DNA from: Brachybacterium timonense
Lineage (GTDB): Bacteria; Actinomycetota; Actinomycetes; Actinomycetales; Dermabacteraceae
NCBI RefSeq assembly: GCF_900258505.1
Contig: NZ_LT984895.1
Coordinates: 865,615-929,614, forward strand
Direction of reading: 5' to 3'
DNA length: 64,000 nucleotides
Below, piece after piece: positions 17,453 to 25,156 of the stretch (positions are counted from its first letter, which is position 1; every line of letters starts with the position of its first letter). A program made the position numbers and the translations under genes. The notes beneath the pieces are model-generated. The model worked only from the letters and a program-made list of their open reading frames with translations, did no database searches and had not been told where the DNA came from.

Positions 17453-20101
17453 ATGAGCTCCCTGTTCGATGATCTCTCCTTGCCCGACTCCTTCCGTCGC
17501 CTCGATGGTGTTCGGGCGGATCCGCATGCCCCGGGGCGTGACGGATCCACCGAGCAGGCGCCGCCCGTGGAGGACGCGCCACCGGAGGAGGACGCGCCAC
17601 CGGAGGAGGACGCGCCACCGGAGGAGGACGCGCCACCGGAGGAGGACGCGCCGCCGGAGGACGGCTGGCTCCCTCCCACCGAGCAGGAGCTCGCGCATGG
17701 TGGTGCCGCGCACGCCCTCACCGACCTCAGCGACCTGGTCGACGGCCTGAACCCGCCGCAGCGCGAGGCTGTCGAGCATCGCGGTAGCCCGCTGCTCATC
17801 GTCGCAGGTGCCGGCTCCGGGAAGACCCGTGTGCTCACCCGCCGTATCGCGCACCTCCTGCGCTCCGGCGAAGCGACGCCCGGCGAGATCCTCGCCATCA
17901 CCTTCACGAACAAAGCCGCCGCCGAGATGAAAGAGCGTGTGCAGGAACTCGTCGGCCCCGCAGCGCGCAGCATGTGGGTCTCGACCTTCCACTCCGCCTG
18001 CGTGCGCATCCTGCGGCGCGAAGCCACGGCTGTGGGCCTGAAGAGCTCCTTCACGATCTACGACAGCGCCGACTCGCTACGTCTGATCACGACCATTGCC
18101 AAAGATCTCGAGCTTGACACCAAGAAGAACGCGCCGCGCGCCCTTGCCTCTCGTATCTCCTCGCTCAAGAACGAGCTGGTGGACCCGATTGATTACGCGG
18201 ACCAGGCGGAGTCGGCGAAGAATCCGTTCGAGAAGACCCTTTCGCGGATCTACACGAACTACACCGAGCGGCTGCGGCAGGCCAACGCCGTGGACTTCGA
18301 CGATCTCATCGGCCTGACGGTGCAGCTGCTGCGCGAGAACCCCGCTATCCGCGAGAACTACCGTCGGCGTTTCCGCCACGTGCTGGTCGACGAATACCAG
18401 GACACCAACCCCGCGCAGTACGCCCTCGTGCGCGAACTCGTGGGGGAGGACCCACGGGCGGACCTCACCGTCGTGGGCGACTCTGACCAGTCGATCTACG
18501 CATTCCGTGGCGCGACGATCCGCAACATCATCGAATTCGAACAGGACTTCCCGTCGGCCCGCACCATCGTGCTGGAGCAGAACTACCGCTCCACACAGAA
18601 CATCCTCACCGCCGCCAACGCCGTGATCGAGGAGAACCAGGGGCGACGGAAAAAGAACCTGTGGACCGACCACGGTCAGGGCGACAAGATCACCCTGTAC
18701 GTGGCCGACGACGAACAGGCCGAGGCACGCTACATCGGCCGCCAGATCGACGCACTCGTGGACAGCGGCCGACGCGCTGGAGACATTGCGATCTTCTACC
18801 GCGCCAACGCCCAGTCCCGTGCCCTTGAGGACCAGCTGATCCGTGTGGGCCTGCCCTACAAGGTGATCGGCGGCACCCGCTTCTACGAGCGGCGCGAGAT
18901 CAAGGACGCCATCGCCTACCTGCAGGTGCTCGCGAACCCGGCCGATGAGATCAACCTGCGGCGCATCCTGAACGTCCCCAAGCGCGGCATCGGCGACCGT
19001 GCCGAGGCGATGATCGCCGTGTTCGCTGACCAGGAACGGATCGGCTTCGCTGAGGCGCTGCGCCGCGCCGAGGAAGCGCCGGGCCTTGCCACGCGGTCCC
19101 TCAACGCGATCCGCACCTTCGTGGCGATGATCGATGATCTGCGCGAGATGGTGCGTGAGGGCGAAGGCCCGGCTGTAGTGCTCGAGGCGATCCTCACCAA
19201 GTCCGGATACGAGGCATCGCTGCAGGGCAGCGATGATCCGCAGGACGAGTCCCGGCTGGAGAACCTGGCCGAACTGATCAGCGTGGCCGCCGAGTTCGAG
19301 GCGCAGCTCGAGGCCGCCCAGGCTGCGGCGAGTGAAGCGGATGATGAGGACGGTGATGGCGAGGCTGATACCCCTGAGGCGGACCTCATCGACCTCTTCC
19401 TGGAGAAAGTCTCCCTGGTGGCCGACGCCGACCAGCTGCCCGGCGCCGAAGACCAATTCGTCACCCTGATGACGCTGCACACCGCGAAGGGTCTCGAGTT
19501 CCCCGTCGTGTTCCTCACCGGTCTCGAGGACGGCACCTTCCCGCACCAGCGCACGCTCGGCGATCCCGAGGAGCTGCAGGAGGAACGGCGCCTGGCCTAC
19601 GTGGGCATCACCCGCGCCCGGGAGAAGCTGTACCTGACGCGCGCCCAGATGCGCGCCACCTGGGGTGCGCCCCAGTTCATGCCCGCCAGCCGCTTCCTCG
19701 ACGAAGTGCCCGAGACCGTGCTCGACGTGGCCCGTGCCGGCTCGAGCCTTGCCGGCAGCGGGTACGGATCCGCCAGCAGCTACGGCGGACGGGGCGGATC
19801 CTGGTCCGCCGACGGCTACGGGGCCGGCGCGTCACGGCGCGGACCATCCTTCAGCGGTGGTACCCGCGGCGGACGCAGTGACGTGAAGCGCCCCAGCTTC
19901 GGCTCTGGCCGCGCGCCCCGCGCCGCCGCTGACCTGCCACAGCTCGCCATCGGTGACCGCGTCACCCATGACTCCTTCGGCATGGGCACCGTCACCGACG
20001 TTGCCGGAGTCGGGGAGAAGACCCAGATCGAGGTGCAGTTCAAACCGCCCCACGGCACCAAGCGACTGCTGCTGCGCTACGCACCGATCACGAAGCTCTG
20101 A
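17453..20101 (+). CDS. pcrA: ATP-dependent DNA helicase UvrD/PcrA
   Basis: An 882-residue superfamily 1A 3'-5' helicase used in nucleotide excision repair and replication-fork clearance. Motifs: Q-motif LNPPQREAVEH, Walker A AGAGSGKT (~118-125), TFTNKAAAEM, Walker B LVDEYQDTNPAQ, DSDQSIYAFRGA, EQNYRST, and the C-terminal TLHTAKGLEFPVVFLTGLEDG and YVGITRAREKL. The tail after residue ~765 is Gly/Ser/Arg-rich and ends with the PcrA-type RNA-polymerase-binding (Tudor-like) module GDRVTHDSFGMGTV to LLRYAPITKL. An acidic Pro/Glu/Asp repeat at residues ~42-70 precedes the helicase. Single gene. Confidence 0.95.
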   Translation: MSSLFDDLSLPDSFRRLDGVRADPHAPGRDGSTEQAPPVEDAPPEEDAPPEEDAPPEEDAPPEEDAPPEDGWLPPTEQELAHGGAAHALTDLSDLVDGLNPPQREAVEHRGSPLLIVAGAGSGKTRVLTRRIAHLLRSGEATPGEILAITFTNKAAAEMKERVQELVGPAARSMWVSTFHSACVRILRREATAVGLKSSFTIYDSADSLRLITTIAKDLELDTKKNAPRALASRISSLKNELVDPIDYADQAESAKNPFEKTLSRIYTNYTERLRQANAVDFDDLIGLTVQLLRENPAIRENYRRRFRHVLVDEYQDTNPAQYALVRELVGEDPRADLTVVGDSDQSIYAFRGATIRNIIEFEQDFPSARTIVLEQNYRSTQNILTAANAVIEENQGRRKKNLWTDHGQGDKITLYVADDEQAEARYIGRQIDALVDSGRRAGDIAIFYRANAQSRALEDQLIRVGLPYKVIGGTRFYERREIKDAIAYLQVLANPADEINLRRILNVPKRGIGDRAEAMIAVFADQERIGFAEALRRAEEAPGLATRSLNAIRTFVAMIDDLREMVREGEGPAVVLEAILTKSGYEASLQGSDDPQDESRLENLAELISVAAEFEAQLEAAQAAASEADDEDGDGEADTPEADLIDLFLEKVSLVADADQLPGAEDQFVTLMTLHTAKGLEFPVVFLTGLEDGTFPHQRTLGDPEELQEERRLAYVGITRAREKLYLTRAQMRATWGAPQFMPASRFLDEVPETVLDVARAGSSLAGSGYGSASSYGGRGGSWSADGYGAGASRRGPSFSGGTRGGRSDVKRPSFGSGRAPRAAADLPQLAIGDRVTHDSFGMGTVTDVAGVGEKTQIEVQFKPPHGTKRLLLRYAPITKL
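17576..17665 (+). repeat. 18-bp in-frame repeats in pcrA
   Basis: Five 18-bp units of gcgccaccggaggaggac (the first four identical, the fifth degenerate), each coding APPEED. They form an acidic, proline-spaced N-terminal extension not part of the helicase core. Confidence 0.85.
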
Positions 20102-20152
20102 GCGCCGGGCGAGAGCGGGGCCTCCTGCGCGAGGCGGGCCGCACGGATGCGC

Positions 20153-21058
20153 TCAGGGAGCGACGACCTCGACCTCGATCCCTTCGGGGTCCTCGCCGTA
20201 CCAGGCGACATGGTCCTCGCCACCCGCGTGCGGGTAGCGCTCGGTGAACAGCTCATGCCAGCCGTGGGCGGGTGCGTCGGCGCGCAGCGCATCCAGAACG
20301 GCACGGGACCCGACCCGCAGCGCCACGTGGTTCATGCCCGGCGCGAGACGGTCGGCGCGCTCGCCGCGGACCGCGTCGGACTGCTCGAGCACGAGGTAGG
20401 AGCCGTCAGGATGATGCCAGACCCTGCCCTGGTCCCACCCCGGGATCCTTCGGGCCTGCCAGCCGAGGGTCGTGAGCAGCCAGTTCCAGGCCGGCGCCGA
20501 GGAGGCCAGGTCGGCGGTCCACAGCTCCAGGTGATGCAGCCCCGCGGCATCGCACAGCGGTCGCGTCCAGGTCCGCACGCTCGCCCCGGCGGGGTTGTCG
20601 GGACAGGGGCGCGGCTCGCCGCTCGGCACGTAGCACAGATGCTCCCAGAACGGATCGGCTCCTTCCGCGTTCGTGCTCACCACGCCCAGGCGCATCGTGG
20701 AGAGGCTCCCTTCGGCGATGAGCTGGGTGAGGACGCTGTCGTGGAGCAGACGCCCCAGCCCCTGCTGCGCACAGTCCTCCCGGATCAGGAGCAGGCCTAT
20801 GTGCGCTGTGCCCTCGACGGGCCAGTGCCGCACGATGTCGCACAGCCCCAGGAGCTCCGCTCCATCGCCGGTGAGCAGGCCCCACACGGTCTTCGCCGCC
20901 GGTGACGCACCCGGCGGCATCGTGGAGAGCACGGCGGCGCCGTCCGCGGCCCCCACATCTCGACCGAAGACGCGCGATGTGTACCCCGGCGAGCCCGCGA
21001 GCAGGTCCTGCACCAGCGGTGTGTCAGCGGCGGACAGGGGGCGGACGCTCCAGCTCAT
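20153..21058 (-). CDS. GNAT acetyltransferase-VOC domain fusion
   Basis: A 301-residue two-domain protein. Residues ~1-150 form a GNAT N-acetyltransferase: strand LGLCDIVRHWPVEGTAHIGLLLIRE followed by the acetyl-CoA loop QQGLGRLLHDSVL (~97-110). Residues ~170-301 form a VOC (glyoxalase-like) domain: GLHHLELWTADLASSAPAW, a central GMNHVALRVGSRA and the terminal DPEGIEVEVV, with His/Glu positions that could bind a divalent metal. Function is unknown; a resistance or detoxification enzyme would be a reasonable guess for either half. The ATG has AAGGAGGG upstream and overlaps by 4 bp the last frame of the preceding membrane-protein relic, suggesting it was or is in that transcript. Confidence 0.75.
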   Translation of the reverse strand: MSWSVRPLSAADTPLVQDLLAGSPGYTSRVFGRDVGAADGAAVLSTMPPGASPAAKTVWGLLTGDGAELLGLCDIVRHWPVEGTAHIGLLLIREDCAQQGLGRLLHDSVLTQLIAEGSLSTMRLGVVSTNAEGADPFWEHLCYVPSGEPRPCPDNPAGASVRTWTRPLCDAAGLHHLELWTADLASSAPAWNWLLTTLGWQARRIPGWDQGRVWHHPDGSYLVLEQSDAVRGERADRLAPGMNHVALRVGSRAVLDALRADAPAHGWHELFTERYPHAGGEDHVAWYGEDPEGIEVEVVAP

Positions 21059-21671
21059 TCATCCCTCCTTGACGAGAGTTGATGGGACAGGCCGCATCTG
21101 GGGCCGAGCGTCAGTGTGCCACGGGGCTGCCGGGCGGAGCGGACCGCCAGCCGCACGAGCGTCGCGGTGAGCCAGGCGGAGGAGGCGAGGTGCAGCAGCA
21201 GCGCGAGGCATCCCAGCACCGCCCAGCCCGTCAGCGCGCCGGCCGTGCACCCAGCACCCCGACCCCCATCCCCACCAGCCCGAGAGTGGCGCGGGCTGTG
21301 CCCGCGGGATCCAGGCGGGTGCGCAGGACGGTGGGCCACAGCGTCAGCAGCGTCGCGCTCACCGTCAGGCCGACGGAGAGCAGGCGGATCCGCAGCACCT
21401 GTCGGGGCCGGGACTCCTCGCCGAGCCGGGTCTTCAGCAGCGCCTCAGCGAAGTGCTGGCCCCAGACCATGATCGAGGTGGTGATCAGCCCCAGGGTCAC
21501 CATGTGCACGATCAGCCAGCGCGACTGGGGGACCCACGGATGCGCGACGACGGCGACCACCAGCAGCAGCATCCAGACCGACACCGGACGGGCCGCACGG
21601 CGGTGCCACGAGCGGCGGCCGGAGGCGGCGGGACGGACGGGACCGTCAGTGGGATCCGGGGCTGTGGGCAT
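21055..21671 (-). pseudogene. Relic of nitrite-reductase membrane domain
   Basis: From an intact ribosome-binding site (AGAAGGAC) and ATG at 21671, the frame reads WHRRAARPVSVWML, PQSRWLIVHMVTLGLITTS and MVWGQHFAEALLKTRLG, closely matching residues ~20-82 of the nirK-type protein encoded at 25157-28144. It then jumps from RIRLLSVGLTV to SATLLTLWPTVLRT, which in nirK are ~100 residues apart (internal deletion). A frameshift near 21240-21255 moves the remaining hydrophobic stretch (TGWAVLGCLALLLHLASS) into another frame that ends at 21055, overlapping the GNAT-VOC start. No copper domains remain. Best read as a decayed paralogue, though a short two-helix protein (stop at 21231) could still be made. 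Confidence 0.75.
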
Positions 21672-21891
21672 GTCCTTCTCACGGTCGGCGGAGCGGCGGG
21701 GACGGGACCACGGAGCGCCGCAGGGACTCCGGGAGCCTAGGGGGCGGTCCGCCCTGCGGGGCTGCGAAGGTCCCCGAAGGGGACGAACGCCGCGCCGAAG
21801 CGCCCCTCCCACCCCTACGCTAGAGTGTCGGGCCCGGTCTTCGGCCGCCGCCCGTCCTCGGCCGACCCCTCGTCCCCAGGAGCGACTGCGC

Positions 21892-23520
21892 ATGCTCATC
21901 GGCATCCCGCGAGAACCGGATCCCGCCCAGGCGGTGGTCTCAGCCACCCCGGACACGGTCACCAAGCTGATCCGCCTCGGCTACGAGGTCCAGGTGCAGT
22001 CGGGAGCAGGCGACCGCGCCGCCTTCCCCGACCAGCAGTACGCGCAGGCCGGGGCCGCCGTGGTCGGGGACGAGGTGTGGGACGCCGACGTCCTCATCAC
22101 CCTCGACGTCCCCCCGCAGGAGCTGCGCGAGCGCATCCGCCCGGGGCGCGTCCTCATCTCCCGGATGGCCCCCGGTCGTCATCCGGAGCTCGTCGAGGAG
22201 CTCGAGTCGCGGGCGATCACGGGCCTGGCCGTGGACGCCGTCCCGCGCATCTCCCGCGCACAGTCCATGGACGTGCTCTCCTCCATGGCGAACATCGCCG
22301 GCTACCGCGCCGTGATCGAGGCGGCCGGGGTGTTCGGCCGTCTGTTCACCGGCCAGGTCACCGCCGCCGGGAAGATCCCGCCGGCCGAGGTCTACGTGAT
22401 CGGCGCCGGGGTCGCCGGGCTCGCCGCGATCGGCACCGCGAACTCGATGGGAGCCGTCGTCCGCGCCACCGACCTGCGCCCGGAGGTCGCCGAGCAGGTC
22501 GCCTCGATGGGTGCGGAGTTCGTGCCGATCCCCGCGGCGGCCGAGCGGTCGGAGGACGGCTACGCCAAGGAGATGACTGCCGAGCAGGCCGCGGCGGCCG
22601 CTCGGCTGTATACCGAGCAGTCCGCCGCCACGGACATCGTCATCACGACCGCCAACATTCCCGGGCGCGCCGCCCCACGCCTACTCACCGCCCAGGACGT
22701 CGCCGGCATGCGCCCCGGCAGCGTGATCGTCGACATGGCCGCCGCCAGCGGCGGCAACTGCGAGCTGACCGTGCCCGGTGAGGTCATCACCACCGACGGT
22801 GGGGTCACCATCGTGGGGCACACCGACCTGGCCGGCCGCCTGCCTGCCCAGGCCTCCCAGCTGTACGGTCAGAACATCGTCAACCTTCTCACCCTGATGA
22901 CGCCCGAGAAGGACGGGATGCTGCAGATCGACCTCGACGACGAGATCATCCGCGGCATCACCGTCACCCGTGCCCGCATCGACCGCGAGGGTGAACGGCC
23001 CCGCGTTGTGGCCGACGTGCTGTGGCCGCCGCCACCTGTGCAGGTCTCCGCCGCCCCCGCGACCGGCGCCACAGGCGCGAACGCCAACGCCCACGCGGCT
23101 GGCGCAGCAGCCGGTTCCGGTGACGCCGCGCAGATGGGCGCAGACGATCCAGAGGCGGACGCGGCCTCGGGAAATCGCCTGGGCCGTGGCGTCTGGGCGG
23201 CACTCGGGGTACTGCTCGGCGCCGGCCTCATCCTCGCCAGCCCGCTCGCGGTCGCCGGCCAGTACGTGGTGCTGCTGCTCGCTGTCGTCGTCGGCTTCTA
23301 CGTGATCACCGCCGTCACCCACGCGCTGCACACACCCCTGATGAGTGAGACCAACGCGGTCAGCGGAATCATCCTCGTGGGCGCGATCCTGCAGGTGGGC
23401 TCCAGCAACTGGGCCGTCAGCGCCCTCGCCTTCCTCGCCATCGTGGTGGCCTCGATCAACATCTTCGGCGGGTTCACCGTCACGCACCGCATGCTCGGCA
23501 TGTTCAGGAGGGACGCCTGA
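21892..23520 (+). CDS. pntA: Proton-translocating transhydrogenase subunit alpha
   Basis: A 542-residue subunit that carries the NAD(H)-binding domain I and the first membrane helices of the NAD(P) transhydrogenase. [20 protein letters not shown], the [23 protein letters not shown] motif (~113-136) and the Rossmann motif [20 protein letters not shown] (~168) are diagnostic. After an Ala/Gly linker (~385-430) come membrane helices ([20 protein letters not shown] and three more). Alpha1 and alpha2 parts are thus fused, as in E. coli. The ATG follows AGGAG. A TACGCT box near 21815 could be the promoter. The stop overlaps the pntB start (TGATG). Confidence 0.95.
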   Translation: MLIGIPREPDPAQAVVSATPDTVTKLIRLGYEVQVQSGAGDRAAFPDQQYAQAGAAVVGDEVWDADVLITLDVPPQELRERIRPGRVLISRMAPGRHPELVEELESRAITGLAVDAVPRISRAQSMDVLSSMANIAGYRAVIEAAGVFGRLFTGQVTAAGKIPPAEVYVIGAGVAGLAAIGTANSMGAVVRATDLRPEVAEQVASMGAEFVPIPAAAERSEDGYAKEMTAEQAAAAARLYTEQSAATDIVITTANIPGRAAPRLLTAQDVAGMRPGSVIVDMAAASGGNCELTVPGEVITTDGGVTIVGHTDLAGRLPAQASQLYGQNIVNLLTLMTPEKDGMLQIDLDDEIIRGITVTRARIDREGERPRVVADVLWPPPPVQVSAAPATGATGANANAHAAGAAAGSGDAAQMGADDPEADAASGNRLGRGVWAALGVLLGAGLILASPLAVAGQYVVLLLAVVVGFYVITAVTHALHTPLMSETNAVSGIILVGAILQVGSSNWAVSALAFLAIVVASINIFGGFTVTHRMLGMFRRDA

Positions 23521-24965
23521 TGGAAATCGAGCTGCTCGCATGGGCGCTGCGCCTGTCCAACCTGGCATACATCATCGCCGCCCTGCTGTTCATCCTCGCG
23601 CTCGCCGGGCTGTCGAAGCAGACCACGGCCCAGCGCGGCAACACCTTCGGCATCATCGGTATGACCATCGCCGTCGGCGCCACCATCCTGCGCGCCGTCG
23701 CCGTCTCCCACGCCGAACCGGACACCCAGCATCCGGCACTGGTGACGCTGCTGCTGATCATCCTCGCCCTGGGCATCGGTGCCGTGATCGGCGTGCTGCG
23801 CGCCCGCCGCGTCGAGATGACTGGCATGCCCGAACTGATCGCCATGCTGCACAGCTTCGTGGGCTTCGCCGCCGTGCTGATCGGCTACAACTCCTTCCTC
23901 GAACCGCAGGGCGTCACACCTGACGTCGAGGTGTTCCACCTGGCCGAGGTGTACCTGGGCATCTTCATCGGTGCGATCACCTTCACCGGTTCGATCGTCG
24001 CGTTCCTGAAACTGTCGGGCCGCATCAAGGGCGCCCCGCTCATGCTTCCGCTGCGGCACCTGCTGAACCTCGCCGCGATCATCGTGGTGGTGCTGCTCGG
24101 GGTCGGCTTCGTGCTCACCGACGGGCACGGGCCGCTCGCCTGGGGCTGCCTGCTGCTGATGACCGTCATCGCCCTGCTGATCGGCGTGCACATGGTGGCG
24201 GCGATCGGTGGCGGCGATATGCCCGTGGTCGTCTCCATGCTGAACTCGTACTCCGGGTGGGCTGCGGCTGCTGCCGGTTTCATGCTCGGCAACCCGCTGC
24301 TGATCATCGTCGGCGCCCTCGTGGGCTCCTCCGGCGCGTACCTCAGCTACCTCATGTGCAAGGCCATGAACCGCTCCTTCGTCTCCGTGATCCTGGGCGG
24401 CTTCGGCTCCGACGGCGGTGCGGTTGCCGAGGACACCGACCACGCGCCGCACACGGAGATCACCGCTGAACAGACGGCAGCGTTGCTGAAGGGCGCCACA
24501 AAGGTCGTGATCACCCCCGGATACGGCATGGCTGTCGCGCAGGCTCAGTACCCCGTGGCGGACCTTGCCCGCACGCTGCGCCAGGCCGGCGTGGACGTCA
24601 CCTTCGCGATCCACCCCGTCGCCGGGCGCCTGCCGGGCCATATGAACGTGCTGCTCGCCGAGGCCAAAGTGCCCTACGACATCGTGCTCGAGATGGACGA
24701 AGTGAACGACGACTTCGCTGGCGTGGACGTGGTGCTCGTGATCGGCGCCAACGACACCGTCAACCCCATCGCGGAGCAGCCCGGGTCGCCGATCGCCGGC
24801 ATGCCGGTGCTGAAGGTGTGGGAGGCGAAACATGTGGTCGTGTTCAAGCGCTCCATGGGCGCCGGCTACGCCGGTGTGCAGAACCCGCTGTTCTTCCACG
24901 AGAACACCGACATGCTGCTCGGGGACGCGAAGGCCAGCGTCGACGCCATCAACGCGGCGCTCTGA
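23520..24965 (+). CDS. pntB: Proton-translocating transhydrogenase subunit beta
   Basis: A 481-residue subunit with about eight N-terminal membrane helices (residues ~5-270) and the C-terminal NADP(H)-binding domain III ([20 protein letters not shown] at ~325, [43 protein letters not shown], then [16 protein letters not shown]). With PntA it couples proton entry to NADPH formation from NADH at the cell membrane. Start overlaps the pntA stop by one base, so expression is coupled. Confidence 0.96.
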   Translation: MEIELLAWALRLSNLAYIIAALLFILALAGLSKQTTAQRGNTFGIIGMTIAVGATILRAVAVSHAEPDTQHPALVTLLLIILALGIGAVIGVLRARRVEMTGMPELIAMLHSFVGFAAVLIGYNSFLEPQGVTPDVEVFHLAEVYLGIFIGAITFTGSIVAFLKLSGRIKGAPLMLPLRHLLNLAAIIVVVLLGVGFVLTDGHGPLAWGCLLLMTVIALLIGVHMVAAIGGGDMPVVVSMLNSYSGWAAAAAGFMLGNPLLIIVGALVGSSGAYLSYLMCKAMNRSFVSVILGGFGSDGGAVAEDTDHAPHTEITAEQTAALLKGATKVVITPGYGMAVAQAQYPVADLARTLRQAGVDVTFAIHPVAGRLPGHMNVLLAEAKVPYDIVLEMDEVNDDFAGVDVVLVIGANDTVNPIAEQPGSPIAGMPVLKVWEAKHVVVFKRSMGAGYAGVQNPLFFHENTDMLLGDAKASVDAINAAL

Positions 24966-25026
24966 TCCGGCTCCGGGGAGGGCTGATCCGTCTCCGGGGC
25001 GGGCTGGTCCGGCTCCGGTGGCGGGT
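24964..25026. repeat. Three 21-bp repeats after pntB
   Basis: Three imperfect head-to-tail 21-bp units (gatccggctccggggagggct and variants) at 24964-24984, 24985-25005 and 25006-25026, beginning within the pntB stop codon. Noncoding. Confidence 0.7.
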
Positions 25027-25064
25027 TCAGGCGGGTTTGGTCTGGGGGATGTCGAGTGGTGGCG

Positions 25065-25108
25065 GTATTCGTGGAGCCGTGCCAATACTGCCGCGGCTCC
25101 ACGAATAC
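25065..25108. terminator. Terminator between pntB and nirK
   Basis: Perfect 15-bp arms (gtattcgtggagccg at 25065-25079 and its complement at 25094-25108), 14-nt loop, between convergent pntB (+) and nirK (-). Likely bidirectional. Confidence 0.7.
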
Positions 25109-25156
25109 GTCCCTCGATGTACGTCCCTGGAGTGACAGCGAACAGCGGCGACGGCG

